DNA of 64,000 bases from Duganella levis (GTDB lineage: Bacteria; Pseudomonadota; Gammaproteobacteria; Burkholderiales; Burkholderiaceae_D): positions 248,001-312,000 of the forward strand of contig NZ_WWCT01000003.1 in assembly GCF_009857605.1 (NCBI RefSeq). The letters run 5' to 3'. Made by a program: the position numbers and the translations under genes. Below are positions 36,545 to 46,857 of the stretch, piece after piece (position 1 is the first letter of the stretch; the number at the start of each line of letters is the position of its first letter). The notes beneath the pieces are model-generated. The model had not been told where the DNA came from, made no database searches, and worked only from the letters and a program-made list of their open reading frames with translations.

Positions 36545-38995
36545 TCAGGCCTTGGCCGTCATGCGTTCGAGATCCTGCAACAGCCCGGCCACGTCGCTGG
36601 TGGCGGCGGCCTGCGCGGCAGTCGACTCGTGAATGCTGGCGATCGATTCCCGCGTGGTCGCCACCGACTTGACGATGCGCGCAAACGCCGCCTCCACCTC
36701 GCCCGACAAGCGCGTGCCCTCGTCCACCCGGCTCACGGTCTGGTTGATCAACTTGGAAATCTCGCGCGCCGCACCGGCCGACTTCTCCGCCAGCTTGCGC
36801 ACCTCATTGGCCACCACCGAAAAGCCCTTACCATGCTCACCCGCGCGCGCCGCCTCAATCGCCGCGTTGAACGCCAGCAGATGCGTCTGCGCGGCGATGT
36901 CGCCGATGGCGTCGACAATCTCGTGTACTTCGCCGGACGAGGTCTGAATCGCCTGATTCGCAGCACGCGCCGAATCGACCAGTTGGCCGCCCTCATGCGC
37001 CTCGCTCTGCGTCTGACCGGCCAGACCGCTGGAACGCTCGGAACCGCGCGCGATCTCGTTGATGGAATTGGTCAGCCCCGCCAGAAGTTGCGCAATCGCC
37101 TGTACCTTCTGCGTGATGGCCTGTTCGCGCAGCACCTGATCGGTGATGTCCATGGCGAACTTGACCACCTTGTACGGCTTGCCGTTGAAGTCCAGAATAG
37201 GATTGTAGGTCGCCAGAATCCACACCTCCGCGCCATGGCGCGCGCGGCGGCGGAAGCGGCCCGACTGGTACAGCCCCTGCGCCAGATTGGCCCAGAAGTG
37301 ACGGTACTCGCTGCTCTGCACCAGCTCCGGTTCGCAGAACATGCTGTGATGCTGGCCCAGCACATCATCAACCGTGTAGCCCAGCGTGCGCAGGAAATTC
37401 TCGTTGGCGGAAATCACTTCGCCGCGCAGGTCGAACTCGATCACCGCCTGCGAGCGGCCGATGGCGTCCAGCTTGCTCTTGATGTCGGCATGCAGACGCT
37501 TCTGCTCGGTCACATCGGTGGCGAACTTGACCACCTTGTACGGCTTGCCGTCGGCGTCGAAGATCGGATTGTACGAGGCCAAGATCCAGATATCCTTGCC
37601 CTGCTTGGTGCGGCGCAGGAATTCGCCGGCATGGAACTCGCCACGGCCCAGCCGGTCCCAGAACGTCATGTACTCCGGCGAATGGGCAAACTCCGCATCG
37701 CAGAACATGCGGTGGTGCTGGCCTTTGATTTCATCCAGCCCATAGCCGATCACGGCCAGGAAGTTTTCATTGGCGGTCAGCACCCGGCCTTGCAAGTCGA
37801 ACTCGATCACCGCCTGCACCCGGTCCACCGCCGCATTGCGGCCGGCGGAATCGGCGGCGCGGGTCTTGGCCTCGGTGATATCGGTGGCGAACTTGACCAC
37901 CTTGACCGGCTGGCCTTCGTCATCGAAGATCGGGTTGTACGAAGCCTGCACCCAGATCACGCGGCCGTCGCGCGTCAGGCGCTTGAACTCGCCAGCGTGA
38001 TAACCGCCGCTGGCCAGATGGCGCCAGAAACCGTGGTACTCGGTCGACTGGCTGAACGCCGGCTCGCACAGCATCGCGTGGCTGCAACCCAGCAGCTCAT
38101 CGGCGGCATAGCCGAAGGCATCGAGGAAGTTTTGGTTGGCGTGCAGCACGCGGCCGTCCAGATCGAACTCCACCACTGCCTGCACGCGGTTCAGCGCCGC
38201 CACCTTGCCTTCAAACTCCAGGTTGGCGTGGATGATGGTGGTGATGTCCGACGCGTATTCGACAATCTTGACCGGCAAGCCATCCGGTCCCAGCACGGCA
38301 CTGTAGGAACCGCTGATCCAGATGCGGCGGCCATCCTTGGTAACGCGGCGGAATTTGCCGACCTGGAAGCCACCGGCGGCCAGTTGCTGCCAGAACTCCG
38401 CGTACTCGGGCGACTGCGCATCGTCGCGGTCGCAGAACAGCCGGTGCGGCTTGCCCAGCACCTCCTCCGGCGCGTAGCCAAAGATGGTGGTGAAATTGTC
38501 GTTCACCGACAGCACCGCACCGCTGGTGCTGAATTCGGTCACCGCATGCACGCGATGGATCGCCGCCATCTTGCCGTCGTGGTCGGCAGCGCGGGTCTTG
38601 CGCACCGTGATATCACGCGCCAGCTGCACCACCTTGACCACCTTGCCGTCGTCACCGAACACCGGGTTGTACGAACCTTGCAGCCACACTTGGCCGCCAC
38701 TGCTGGTGAGGCGCTTGTATTCGCCGGCATCCGACTCGCCCAACGCCAGTTTGCGCCACAGGTCGCCATAGGCTTCCGAGGCGATGAACTGCTGGCAGCA
38801 GAAGATGCGATGGTCGCGGCCGCTGATCTGATCGCGCGTATAGCCCATCAGGTCGAGGAAGTTCTGGTTGGCGTCCAGCACGCGGCCGTCGGGATCGTAC
38901 TCGACCACGCCCTGAGTGCGGTTGATGGCGTCGAACACGGTGACAGCGCGCTGCATGGCAAGCGCGGGCGCCACGGCGGTGGAAAGATCGGTCAT
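36545..38995 (-). CDS. Soluble methyl-accepting chemotaxis protein with five tandem PAS domains
   Basis: An 816-residue receptor without membrane helices or signal peptide. Residues 20-630 hold five PAS-PAC units of 122 residues, each with a form of '[20 protein letters not shown]', an FxDxxGY core, and [14 protein letters not shown]. The C-terminal 170 residues form the coiled signalling domain with tip [20 protein letters not shown] and [20 protein letters not shown], which contacts CheW/CheA. The units may bind heme, flavin or small ligands; none is fixed by the sequence. Aerotaxis-like sensing is a fair guess. It is co-transcribed with the triple-CheW gene. Confidence 0.92.
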   Translation of the reverse strand: MTDLSTAVAPALAMQRAVTVFDAINRTQGVVEYDPDGRVLDANQNFLDLMGYTRDQISGRDHRIFCCQQFIASEAYGDLWRKLALGESDAGEYKRLTSSGGQVWLQGSYNPVFGDDGKVVKVVQLARDITVRKTRAADHDGKMAAIHRVHAVTEFSTSGAVLSVNDNFTTIFGYAPEEVLGKPHRLFCDRDDAQSPEYAEFWQQLAAGGFQVGKFRRVTKDGRRIWISGSYSAVLGPDGLPVKIVEYASDITTIIHANLEFEGKVAALNRVQAVVEFDLDGRVLHANQNFLDAFGYAADELLGCSHAMLCEPAFSQSTEYHGFWRHLASGGYHAGEFKRLTRDGRVIWVQASYNPIFDDEGQPVKVVKFATDITEAKTRAADSAGRNAAVDRVQAVIEFDLQGRVLTANENFLAVIGYGLDEIKGQHHRMFCDAEFAHSPEYMTFWDRLGRGEFHAGEFLRRTKQGKDIWILASYNPIFDADGKPYKVVKFATDVTEQKRLHADIKSKLDAIGRSQAVIEFDLRGEVISANENFLRTLGYTVDDVLGQHHSMFCEPELVQSSEYRHFWANLAQGLYQSGRFRRRARHGAEVWILATYNPILDFNGKPYKVVKFAMDITDQVLREQAITQKVQAIAQLLAGLTNSINEIARGSERSSGLAGQTQSEAHEGGQLVDSARAANQAIQTSSGEVHEIVDAIGDIAAQTHLLAFNAAIEAARAGEHGKGFSVVANEVRKLAEKSAGAAREISKLINQTVSRVDEGTRLSGEVEAAFARIVKSVATTRESIASIHESTAAQAAATSDVAGLLQDLERMTAKA
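37109..38938 (-). repeat. Five 366-bp tandem PAS-coding repeats
   Basis: Intragenic repeats of 122 codons in the receptor gene (units starting at residues 20, 142, 264, 386 and 508). Units 3-5 are the most alike, so the array probably grew by duplication. Confidence 0.8.
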
Positions 38996-39206
38996 GTTGG
39001 TTTCCTGGTCTGAGCCCCGGTAGCGGCGCGCATCGAGAGGCGCAGCGACGGATGGTGAACCGGAGCGAGGGCGCGTAGTGGCGCTCGACTAGGCCGGAGG
39101 ACGGGCACTGGGACCAGCGGCGGAGAGGGTTTTACTGTAGCACTAGGATTGCCGAGCGGCAAGAAAAATCTGGCGGTTTTACACCGCTTGAGTCTGCGCG
39201 CCACAG

Positions 39207-39235
39207 TTGATAGGAAAAGGGAAATCTGGTGTAAT
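39207..39235 (+). promoter_or_regulatory. Promoter of the tRNA-Pro gene
   Basis: TTGATA (39207-39212), 17-base spacer, TGTAAT (39230-39235), with transcription expected close to the tRNA 5' end. The rest of 38996-39247 shows no gene; the MCP promoter is probably in it. Confidence 0.55.
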
Positions 39236-39247
39236 TAACATCACAGT

Positions 39248-39324
39248 CGGGGCGTAGCTTAGTCCGGTAAAGCGCTACGTTCGGGACGTAGAGACCGGAG
39301 GTTCGAATCCTCTCGCCCCGACCA
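39248..39324 (+). tRNA. tRNA-Pro (anticodon CGG)
   Basis: A 77-base tRNA with encoded CCA. Acceptor stem CGGGGCG / CGCCCCG, anticodon arm CTACG-TTCGGGA-CGTAG with anticodon CGG at the loop centre, T arm GGAGG-TTCGAAT-CCTCT, discriminator A then CCA. The C1-G72 pair is the usual feature of bacterial tRNA-Pro. Confidence 0.95.
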
Positions 39325-39402
39325 CAACCAGGCAAAACCAGCGCTGCCGCCCAACGTTATGGCACAGCCCAGCCAGCACATACCTGCAAAAGACAGTCAT
39401 TC

Positions 39403-40011
39403 ATGGAAGACGCATCTAAAGGGTGGGAGGCACTTGCCGAGGAGTTCGCCACAGCCCGCTCCACCATTGGTAGCCAGGTCGTACGCCAATGGACGCAGGG
39501 TCTGCGGCCACACAGCGAGGTCGTGGATATTGGCTGCGGTTCGGGCCTGCCCATTTCTCAAATACTGGTGAACGCCGGCTTCAACGTCTTCGGAATTGAT
39601 GCATCGCCCACCCTGTTATCGATGTTCCGCCACCGGTTTCCCGCAGCGCCTGCTGCTTGCGAGACGGTGCAGACGACCACTTTTTTCGGCCAACAGTTTG
39701 ACGGTGCCATTGCCATCGGACTCCTCTTTCTGCTGTCAGAAGATGACCAGCGGACGATGATCGACAAGGTTGGACAAGCGCTGCGGCCGGGTGGCCGCTT
39801 CCTGTTCAGCGCCCCACGTGTCCAATGCGCCTGGCGGGACCTTCAGACTGGCCAGCCGTCCTTGTCGCTGGGCGAGGCGGAATACCAGCTGCAGTTGCGA
39901 CGTGCTGGTATGCTTCTCAAAAATATTTATGTCGACGAGGGCGGCAACCACTACTTTGACGCGGTAGTCGACGCGTCCAATGCAATTCCCACCAGCTCAC
40001 GATTGCCCTGA
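39403..40011 (+). CDS. Class I SAM-dependent methyltransferase
   Basis: A 202-residue methyltransferase starting MEDASKGWEALAEEFATARS. Motif I is EVVDIGCGSGLPISQILVNA; FGIDASPTLLSMF is post-I, and QALRPGGRFLFSAPR is motif III/IV. There is no substrate domain; the acceptor could be a small molecule. Its stop overlaps the AraC regulator start by one base (TGATG), so the two genes act together. It lies shortly downstream of the tRNA-Pro gene. Confidence 0.85.
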   Translation: MEDASKGWEALAEEFATARSTIGSQVVRQWTQGLRPHSEVVDIGCGSGLPISQILVNAGFNVFGIDASPTLLSMFRHRFPAAPAACETVQTTTFFGQQFDGAIAIGLLFLLSEDDQRTMIDKVGQALRPGGRFLFSAPRVQCAWRDLQTGQPSLSLGEAEYQLQLRRAGMLLKNIYVDEGGNHYFDAVVDASNAIPTSSRLP

Positions 40012-41120
40012 TGATACGCTTCGGTCCAATGAGCATTGTCCTGCTATGTGGCGTCTTGTACGGCGTCATGCGTGCTGCCATGCTGATATTTACGCCGGCG
40101 AACCACCTCGCCAATCGCCTGCTGGCGGCGCTCATCGCCGTGTTGGCTTTATATACCGCGCCGTACATCATTGGTTTCGCCGGCTACTACGATGCCTATC
40201 CGTGGCTGTCATTCGCCCCATACAATCTTAGCCTGGCGGTCGGTCCGCTGGTGTATTTATACTGCAGCGCAATGGCCGGCGTCCCCCTAACAGGCCAGCG
40301 CCGCCGGCCTCTCCATTTGCTGCCGGCACTGTTACAGCTGCTGTACTACAGCTACCTGTTCGTCCAGCCGCTTGCCTTCAAAAACAACTGGGACACAGAC
40401 GTGCATCGGCCCTACGTGGAGCCGGTTGAAACGCTGGGGCTGATGGCTTCATTAGTGGCCTATTCGATACTGGCCTGGCGGCAGTATCGTCAATCCGACG
40501 CCATGCCCAAAGAGTGGGCACGTAACATGCTGGTCGCCGTGGGGCTGACGGTGACGTTCTGGCTCGCCCTGACGGCGGCCGAATGGGCGTGGTCGGGCCT
40601 CAGCTATTTCCAGCGCTTCCCGTTTTACCTATGGCTGGCAATACTCATCTCTTACCTCGGCACCGAGGGGTATCGGCACGGCGCGGTTGCTTTTCCTGTC
40701 CCGGCGCCGGCCGCGATTGTTCCCGCCACGCCAGTCCCGACCGCCACTGAAACCGGCAACCTGGCTGAATTGGGTGCGCGCTGGCGCGCCACCATCACCG
40801 CCGAACGCTGGTGGCGTGATCCCGAGCTGACGCTGGCGACCCTGGCGCGCCGCCTGGGCACCAACACCACCACCCTGTCACGCGCGCTCAACGACGGCCT
40901 GGGCATCAGCTTCACCGAGCTCATCAACCGCATGCGGGTGGAGGCGGTAATCGTCGCGCTAAGCCAGCACCAAGACCAACCGGTACTCGACCTCGCGATG
41001 GCGGAAGGCTTCAATTCCAAAGCGAGCTTTAACCGCGCATTTAAACTCTACACGGGCAGCACGCCGACCGAATACCGCCGCCAAGGCTCGCTGGAGACGC
41101 AGGTCTCAACTTCCGGGTAG
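40011..41120 (+). CDS. AraC family regulator with N-terminal multi-helix membrane domain
   Basis: A 369-residue protein. Residues 1-220 form about seven membrane helices (start MIRFGPMSIVLLCGVLYGVM), then a Pro/Ala/Thr linker (residues 227-250) leads to an AraC DNA-binding domain: LATLARRLGTNTTTLSRALN, ITFTELINR-like ISFTELINRMRVEAVI and LDLAMAEGFNSKASFNRAFK followed by YTGSTPTEYRRQ. Such membrane-bound AraC proteins sense extracellular or membrane signals. It is coupled to the methyltransferase gene. Its target is unknown; the S41 peptidase downstream is a candidate. Confidence 0.88.
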   Translation: MIRFGPMSIVLLCGVLYGVMRAAMLIFTPANHLANRLLAALIAVLALYTAPYIIGFAGYYDAYPWLSFAPYNLSLAVGPLVYLYCSAMAGVPLTGQRRRPLHLLPALLQLLYYSYLFVQPLAFKNNWDTDVHRPYVEPVETLGLMASLVAYSILAWRQYRQSDAMPKEWARNMLVAVGLTVTFWLALTAAEWAWSGLSYFQRFPFYLWLAILISYLGTEGYRHGAVAFPVPAPAAIVPATPVPTATETGNLAELGARWRATITAERWWRDPELTLATLARRLGTNTTTLSRALNDGLGISFTELINRMRVEAVIVALSQHQDQPVLDLAMAEGFNSKASFNRAFKLYTGSTPTEYRRQGSLETQVSTSG

Positions 41121-41220
41121 TCTCAGATCCCATATTTCATCGACCGCAGGCGATTTTGCGACGCGTCGGACGTAGCGCATGGCTAGAGTAGGACACTCTG
41201 TTCACTTCACAAAGTCACCT

Positions 41221-42684
41221 ATGTCCACTCCGTATTTCCAAAGTTTGCTCGGCTTGATGCTGCTGCTGATAAGCCTGTGCGCCAGCGCCGCCGATACGCT
41301 GTCTGCCGACCAGGCCAGGCGCGACGCGACCATCCTCGCCACCACCTTGCGGGCGCTGCATCCGGCACTGGACAAATACCGCAGCCAGGCCGAGGTCGAC
41401 GCATCGTTTGCGCGCTTCCAGACGCGTGCCGGCGCCGCGCGCAACGCCGCCGCCATGTATCTGGCGGCGACCGAACTGGCGGCCTCGGTGCGCTGCGGCC
41501 ATACCTGGACCAACGTCCTCAACCAGCAAGGCGCCATTCAACAGCGTCTGCAGGAAGCGGCGGACAAGTTACCGCTGACCATGCGCCTGGTCGACGGTCG
41601 CTGGCTGGTTATCGGCAGCGCCGTCGCGGGCATTGCTGCCGGCGACGAGCTGTTGACCGTTGATGGCCACAGCAGCGCCGATGTGGTAGCGCTGATGTGG
41701 CCCTATCTGCGTGCCGATGGCAGCAGCGACGGCAAGCGTTTGCGCCAGCTAAGCCACGACCGGCCCGATTACAGCATGATGGATATCGTCTGGCCGCTGC
41801 TGTCGCCGCCGGTGGACGGCGTCTACCGGCTGACGGTCAGGACCGGCGCTGGCGCAACGCGCGCCATCGACGCCGCTGCCACCACGCTGCGCGCGCGTGC
41901 CGCAGCTCTGCAGGCACAGGGCATCCAGCCGCCGGATGAAAAGTGGCAATTGCGGATTGACGGCGACCTCGGCGTCATGACGCTGCCGACCTTTGCGCTG
42001 TATCGCAGCACCTTCGACTGGCGCCAGTTTTTTGCCGACAGCTTCGCCGAACTGCGACAGCGGCAAGTCAGCCGGCTGGTCATCGACATCCGCAACAACG
42101 AGGGCGGAGACGGCAGCATCGGCCTGGAACTGTTGACCTGGCTGGTCAAGTCGCCGATCACCGACGTCTCGGACCAGTCGGTGACGATGTACGAGCGCGT
42201 GCCGTACCAGCTAGCGCGTTATCTGGATACCTGGGACTTCGGCTTTTTCGACCGCACCGGGCAGGTCGATCAAATTACCGAGGGACCGCAGGCCGGCCGA
42301 TGGCGTGTTCGTGCCAAGTCTCAACAAGCGCACACGGTCACGCCCCGCCCCAACCGCTACACCGGCAAGGTCTGGCTGTTGATCGGACCGGAAAACAGTT
42401 CGGCGACATTTTCGCTGGCGCAACTTGCCAAGCGCTCTGGCGCCGCGACACTGGTCGGCCAGCCGACCGGCGGCAACCTGCGTGGCCTGAACGGCGGACA
42501 ACTGGCCTGGGTCACGCTTCCCAACTCCGGCGTCGCGGTCGACATTCCGCTACTGGCCGCCAGTTATAGCGCCGATACGCCGGACGCCGGCATCACGCCC
42601 GATATCCTGGTACAGCGGAGTTTTGCGCGCCAGGCAGCGGGCCGGGATGAAGAAATGGATGCCGTGCGCCAACGTGCCAGGTAG
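41221..42684 (+). CDS. S41 family (C-terminal processing-like) serine peptidase
   Basis: A 487-residue secreted protein; the start MSTPYFQSLLGLMLLLISLC gives a clear signal peptide, while an in-frame start at 41179 only adds 14 residues. A PDZ-like stretch is at about VAGIAAGDELLTVDGHSSAD (residues 133-152). The S41 core shows SRLVIDIRNNEGGDGSIGLE and IGPENSSATFSLAQLAKRSG, where the catalytic Ser is expected, then GQPTGGNLRGLNGGQLAWVT. It should cleave proteins in the periplasm or be a tail-specific protease relative. No partner genes are adjacent beyond the AraC regulator. Confidence 0.85.
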   Translation: MSTPYFQSLLGLMLLLISLCASAADTLSADQARRDATILATTLRALHPALDKYRSQAEVDASFARFQTRAGAARNAAAMYLAATELAASVRCGHTWTNVLNQQGAIQQRLQEAADKLPLTMRLVDGRWLVIGSAVAGIAAGDELLTVDGHSSADVVALMWPYLRADGSSDGKRLRQLSHDRPDYSMMDIVWPLLSPPVDGVYRLTVRTGAGATRAIDAAATTLRARAAALQAQGIQPPDEKWQLRIDGDLGVMTLPTFALYRSTFDWRQFFADSFAELRQRQVSRLVIDIRNNEGGDGSIGLELLTWLVKSPITDVSDQSVTMYERVPYQLARYLDTWDFGFFDRTGQVDQITEGPQAGRWRVRAKSQQAHTVTPRPNRYTGKVWLLIGPENSSATFSLAQLAKRSGAATLVGQPTGGNLRGLNGGQLAWVTLPNSGVAVDIPLLAASYSADTPDAGITPDILVQRSFARQAAGRDEEMDAVRQRAR

Positions 42685-42801
42685 TCTCGCTTGCATGGTC
42701 GGCGCCGCGCGCCAAGGTTTCCCCCGGCGCGCAGCCGGTATGAGAAAATGCGCCATGGAAAAACCACACAGCCTGGCGGCGGCACAGGGAAAGTAAACGC
42801 T

Positions 42802-43695
42802 ATGGCCCGCGACAACATCAACGATATTCTGGTCTTCCTGGCCGTCGCCAGGGAACGCAGCTTCACGCGTGCCGCCGCCAAGATGGGCATGACGCAATCG
42901 GCCCTGAGCCACATCATCCGCTCGCTGGAAAGCCGCATGGGCGTGCGCCTGCTGACCCGCACCACCCGCAGCGTGTCGCCCACCGAAGCCGGCGAACGCC
43001 TGCTGCTGAATGTCGCGCCACGACTGGAGGAAATCGAGGCCGAGATTGCGGCCATCAGCGATCTCGGCGACAAGCCGGCCGGCACCGTCCGCATCACCGC
43101 CATCGATCACACGGTCGACACGGTGCTATGGCCGCGCATCGCGCCGCTGCTGCACGAATATCCCGACCTGCATGTCGAGTTCAGTTCCGACTACCGGCTG
43201 GTGGATATCGCCGCTGAACGCTACGACATCGGCGTGCGCCACGGCGACCAGGTCGACAAGGACATGATCGCCGTGCGTCTGACCGAGGATATGCCGATGA
43301 TGATCGTCGGCTCGCCCGCCTATTTCGCCACGCGCGCCAAACCGACGTCGCTGCAAGAACTGCTGCGCCATAACTGCATCGCCTTGCGCTTCTCCGGTAG
43401 TGGCGGCGTGTATGCGTGGGAGTTGCTGGACCAGGGACGGCCCATCGAGGCGCGCGTGCGCGGGCAAACGCTGTTCACCAGCATTTACCCGATGTGCGAT
43501 GCCGCGCTTGCCGGCTGCGGGCTGGCGTTTTTATCCGAGACCATGGTGGGAGAGCATGTGCGCGCAGGCCGGCTGGTGAGTGTGATGCCGGACTGGTGTC
43601 CGACCTTCCCCGGCCTGCACGCGTACTACCCGAGCCGGCGCAACACGTCGCGCGCGCTGGCCCTGGTAGTGGATGCGATTCGCCTGAAGACTTAA
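42802..43695 (+). CDS. LysR family transcriptional regulator (paralogue 1)
   Basis: A 297-residue LysR regulator starting MARDNINDILVFLAVARERS. The HTH is SFTRAAAKMGMTQSALSHII with MGVRLLTRTTRSVSPTEAGE following. It shares length and long identical stretches (VARERSFTRAAA, RLLTRTTR, VSPTE, DKPAGT, GVRHGD, KDMIAVR) with the LysR gene at 50149, so they are paralogues. It is convergent with paoC, overlapping its stop by four bases. Its likely targets are the oxidoreductase genes between the two LysR genes. Confidence 0.9.
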   Translation: MARDNINDILVFLAVARERSFTRAAAKMGMTQSALSHIIRSLESRMGVRLLTRTTRSVSPTEAGERLLLNVAPRLEEIEAEIAAISDLGDKPAGTVRITAIDHTVDTVLWPRIAPLLHEYPDLHVEFSSDYRLVDIAAERYDIGVRHGDQVDKDMIAVRLTEDMPMMIVGSPAYFATRAKPTSLQELLRHNCIALRFSGSGGVYAWELLDQGRPIEARVRGQTLFTSIYPMCDAALAGCGLAFLSETMVGEHVRAGRLVSVMPDWCPTFPGLHAYYPSRRNTSRALALVVDAIRLKT

Positions 43696-45893
43696 GCGAC
43701 CGCCGGCAGCTTGTCCAACATCTTGTCCAGCGTGATCGGATAGTCGCGCACGCGCACGCCGGTGGCGTTGTAAACCGCATTCGCCACAGCGGCGCCAACG
43801 CCGCACAAGCCCAGCTCGCCCACGCCCTTGGCCTTCATCGGCGACGACATTGGATCGGTCTCGTCCAGGAAAATCACGTCCTGATGCGGGATGTCGGCAT
43901 GCACCGGCACCTCGTAGCCGGCCAGGTCGTGGTTGACGAAGTAGCCCAGTTTCTTATCCACCGCGAGTTCCTCCATCAACGCCCCGCCAACGCCCATGGT
44001 CATGGCGCCGATCACTTGGCTGCGCGCGGTCTTCGGATTGAGGATGCGGCCCGCCGCGCACACGGCCAGCATGCGCCGCACCCGCACCTCGCCGGTGGCG
44101 ACGTCCACGCCCACTTCGACAAAGTGCGCGCCGAAGGTGGATTGCTGGTAGCGTTTATCCAGGTCGCCGTACTCCATCGTATCCTCGGCCGTGATGACGC
44201 CGTTGGCCGCGACCTGCAACAGGTCGACCGGCTTGCCGCCAGCACGCACGGCGCTGTCGGTAAACTCGGCGGCGGCAGCATCCAGGCCGGCCGCGCGCGC
44301 GATCTGTTCACGCAGCTTGACGCAGGCCGCATACACGCCGGCGGTGGAACTGTTGGCGCCCCACTGCCCACCGGAACCCGACGACGCTGGATAAGCCGAA
44401 TCCCCCAGCCGCACCGTGATGCGCTCCAGCGGCAAGCCCAGCATCTCAGCCGCAGTCTGCGCGATGATGGTGTAGCTGCCGGTGCCGATATCGGTCATGT
44501 CGGTTTCCACCGTGACCGTGCCATCGCGCTCCAGCCGCACGCGGGCGCCGGATTTCATGACGATGTTGTTGCGGAAGGCCACCGCCACGCCCATGCCGAC
44601 CAGCCAGCGGCCATCGCGCGTCTTGCCCGGCTCGACCTGGCGGTGCTGCCAGCCGAAACGTTCAGCGCCCTGGCGCAAACACTGCACCAGCCGGCGTTGC
44701 GAAAACTTGCGTTCGCGGTGTTCCGGATCGACCGTGGTGTCGTTGATGATGCGGAACGTGACCGGATCGATCTTCAGCTTTTCCGCCATTTCATCCATGG
44801 CTACTTCCAGCGCCATCAGGCCGGGCGCCTCGCCGGGTGCGCGCATCGCGTTACCTTCCGGCAGATCGAGCGTGGCCAGCCGCATGCGCGTCAGCCGGTT
44901 CGGCGCCGCATACATCAGGCGGGTCTGGCTGACCGCCGTTTCCGGCGACCCGCCAGGCAAATTGCCGGACCAGCTTTCGTGGGCGATGGCCGAGATCCGC
45001 CCTTCGCGCGTGGCGCCGATGCGGATGCGCTGTACCGTCGCCGGACGATGCGTGGTGTTATTGATCGTCAAGGCGCGCTGCAAGGTGACCTTGACCGGAC
45101 GTCCGGCGGCTTTCGCGCCCAGCGCCGCCATTACCGCCTCGGCGCGCAGGAACAGCTTGCCGCCGAAGCCGCCGCCGATGTACGGCGAAATCAGCCGCAC
45201 CTTGTCGGCCGGGATACCCAGCGTCTTGGCCAGGTCGGCCTTGCCCCAGTTAATCATCTGGTTCGAGGTCCACAGGGTCAGCTGGTCGCCATTCCAGGCG
45301 GCGATGGACGCATGCGGCTCCATCATGGCGTGCGACTGGTCGGGCGTGGTGTAGCTGGCGTCCAGCTTGACCGGCGCGCTGGCATAGCCGCCTTCGAAGT
45401 CGCCGACGCGGTCTTCCGGCTTGGCTTCCGACTTGGGCGGCACGGCGCTAGCCATGGCGTCGCGCAGATCGAAGGCGCCCGGTTGCCTGGCGTAGTCCAC
45501 CTTGACCAGCGCGGCGGCGGCGCGCGCCTGCTCGAAGGTCTCGGCCACCACCACGGCAATCGCCTGGTGATAATGCTGGACCTCCGGGCCGCCCAGCAGC
45601 ATCGCCGTATTGAAGTTGCCCTTTCCTATCGGTCCAGCATTTTCGTAGGTGACCACGGCCAGCACGCCCGCCGCGCGGCGCGCAGCGGTGGTGTCGATGG
45701 CGTTGATGCGGCCCTTGGCGATGGCGGCGCCGACCACATAGCCATAGGCGGCGTGCGGTGCGGCTTGATTCTGTTCATAGGCATAAGTCGCCGAGCCGGT
45801 GGTTTTCAGGCGTCCGTCAATACGGTCGACCGGCTGCCCAACAACTTTCAACTGGTCGATGGGATTGGTGGTGGCTGGTGTCGTAAATTTCAT
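43692..45893 (-). CDS. paoC: Molybdenum-binding subunit of aldehyde oxidoreductase (PaoC type)
   Basis: A 733-residue xanthine dehydrogenase family subunit starting MKFTTPATTNPIDQLKVVGQ at 45893. It carries molybdopterin-binding segments such as GGGFGGKLFLRAEAVMAALG and MRAPGEAPGLMALEVAMDEM, and the C-terminal KAKGVGELGLCGVGAAVANA-type motif with the active site Glu. It oxidises aldehydes to acids in the periplasm using a Mo cofactor. With paoB and paoA it forms the heterotrimer of E. coli PaoABC. A paoD-like maturation chaperone is not adjacent. Confidence 0.9.
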   Translation of the reverse strand: MKFTTPATTNPIDQLKVVGQPVDRIDGRLKTTGSATYAYEQNQAAPHAAYGYVVGAAIAKGRINAIDTTAARRAAGVLAVVTYENAGPIGKGNFNTAMLLGGPEVQHYHQAIAVVVAETFEQARAAAALVKVDYARQPGAFDLRDAMASAVPPKSEAKPEDRVGDFEGGYASAPVKLDASYTTPDQSHAMMEPHASIAAWNGDQLTLWTSNQMINWGKADLAKTLGIPADKVRLISPYIGGGFGGKLFLRAEAVMAALGAKAAGRPVKVTLQRALTINNTTHRPATVQRIRIGATREGRISAIAHESWSGNLPGGSPETAVSQTRLMYAAPNRLTRMRLATLDLPEGNAMRAPGEAPGLMALEVAMDEMAEKLKIDPVTFRIINDTTVDPEHRERKFSQRRLVQCLRQGAERFGWQHRQVEPGKTRDGRWLVGMGVAVAFRNNIVMKSGARVRLERDGTVTVETDMTDIGTGSYTIIAQTAAEMLGLPLERITVRLGDSAYPASSGSGGQWGANSSTAGVYAACVKLREQIARAAGLDAAAAEFTDSAVRAGGKPVDLLQVAANGVITAEDTMEYGDLDKRYQQSTFGAHFVEVGVDVATGEVRVRRMLAVCAAGRILNPKTARSQVIGAMTMGVGGALMEELAVDKKLGYFVNHDLAGYEVPVHADIPHQDVIFLDETDPMSSPMKAKGVGELGLCGVGAAVANAVYNATGVRVRDYPITLDKMLDKLPAVA

Positions 45894-45897
45894 ATGC

Positions 45898-46857
45898 TCA
45901 TGCCTTTCCATTGCTGCGTGCTTCAGCCAGGATGGCGTCCAGCGTGCGTTCGACCAGCGTCACCTTGAACGCGTTTTCGTCGGTGGTGCGGGCGCCGGCC
46001 AGCAGCACCTCGGCGACGGCCTTGCCGCCACGTGGCAGCGCCTGCTCCGCCGCCGGCACGCGCCATGGGCGCGGGGCCACGCCGCCAACAGCGACGCGGC
46101 CACTGCCGTCCGGGTGGACGATGGCCGCCACCGAAACCAGCGCAAACGCATACGAAGCACGGTCACGCACCTTGCGGTAATAGTGCTTGCCACCCTGCGG
46201 CTTGGGCAGCGTCACGGCGGTGATCAGTTCGCCCGCCTGCAAGGTGTTCTCCAGATGCGGCGTCGCGCCCGGCAGGCGGTAGAAATCGGCAATCGGGATC
46301 ACGCGCGTGGCGCCATCGGCGCGCACGGTTTCAATGCTGGCGTCCAGCAGTTGCATGGCGACCGCCATGTCGCTCGGGTGGGTGGCGATGCAGGCATCGC
46401 TGGCGCCGATAATCGCATGGCTGCGCGTAAAGCCACCGATGGCCGAACAGCCGCTGCCCGGCACGCGCTTGTTGCAGGCTTGATTGGTGTCGTAGAAATA
46501 CGGGCAGCGCGTGCGCTGCAACAGATTGCCCGCCGTGGTGGCCTTGTTCCGCAATTGCATCGAAGCGCCGGCCAGCAGCGCGCGCGACAGCACGCCGTAG
46601 TCGCGGCGCACGCGCTGGTCGGCCGCCAGGTCGGTGTTGCGCACCAGTGCGCCGATACGCAGGCCGCCTTCCGGCGTGGCGTCGATCTGGTTCAAGCCCA
46701 GGCCGTTGACGTCGATCAGATGCGTCGGCGTCTCGATCTCCAGCTTCATCAGGTCCAGCAGATTGGTGCCGCCGGCGATGAACCGCGCGCCGTCCTTGGT
46801 GGCGGCAGCGGCGGCTTCGGCTACCGTGGCGGCGCGTTGGTAGGTGAAGGCTCTCAT
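45898..46857 (-). CDS. paoB: FAD-binding subunit of aldehyde oxidoreductase (PaoB type)
   Basis: A 319-residue subunit starting [20 protein letters not shown]. The FAD motif is [40 protein letters not shown] and [20 protein letters not shown] hold the Cys residues of the extra 4Fe-4S cluster found in PaoB/4-hydroxybenzoyl-CoA reductase-like proteins. It passes electrons from the Mo centre to the acceptor. The start overlaps the paoA stop (ATGA). Confidence 0.9.
   Translation of the reverse strand: MRAFTYQRAATVAEAAAAATKDGARFIAGGTNLLDLMKLEIETPTHLIDVNGLGLNQIDATPEGGLRIGALVRNTDLAADQRVRRDYGVLSRALLAGASMQLRNKATTAGNLLQRTRCPYFYDTNQACNKRVPGSGCSAIGGFTRSHAIIGASDACIATHPSDMAVAMQLLDASIETVRADGATRVIPIADFYRLPGATPHLENTLQAGELITAVTLPKPQGGKHYYRKVRDRASYAFALVSVAAIVHPDGSGRVAVGGVAPRPWRVPAAEQALPRGGKAVAEVLLAGARTTDENAFKVTLVERTLDAILAEARSNGKA

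Noticed and set aside
37109..38938. CRISPR or satellite-like repeat array
   Set aside because: The 366-bp repeats are coding PAS domains that keep the reading frame.
38996..39206. Riboswitch upstream of the chemoreceptor gene
   Set aside because: GC-rich and able to fold, but no known aptamer core such as the c-di-GMP motif could be recognised.
39248..39324. tRNA-Pro as attachment site of a genomic island
   Set aside because: No integrase, no repeated tRNA 3' end seen downstream, and the genes after it are ordinary chromosomal types.
43416..45968. An 850-codon open frame opposite paoC
   Set aside because: No recognisable motif, and the minus strand encodes a complete Mo-binding subunit.
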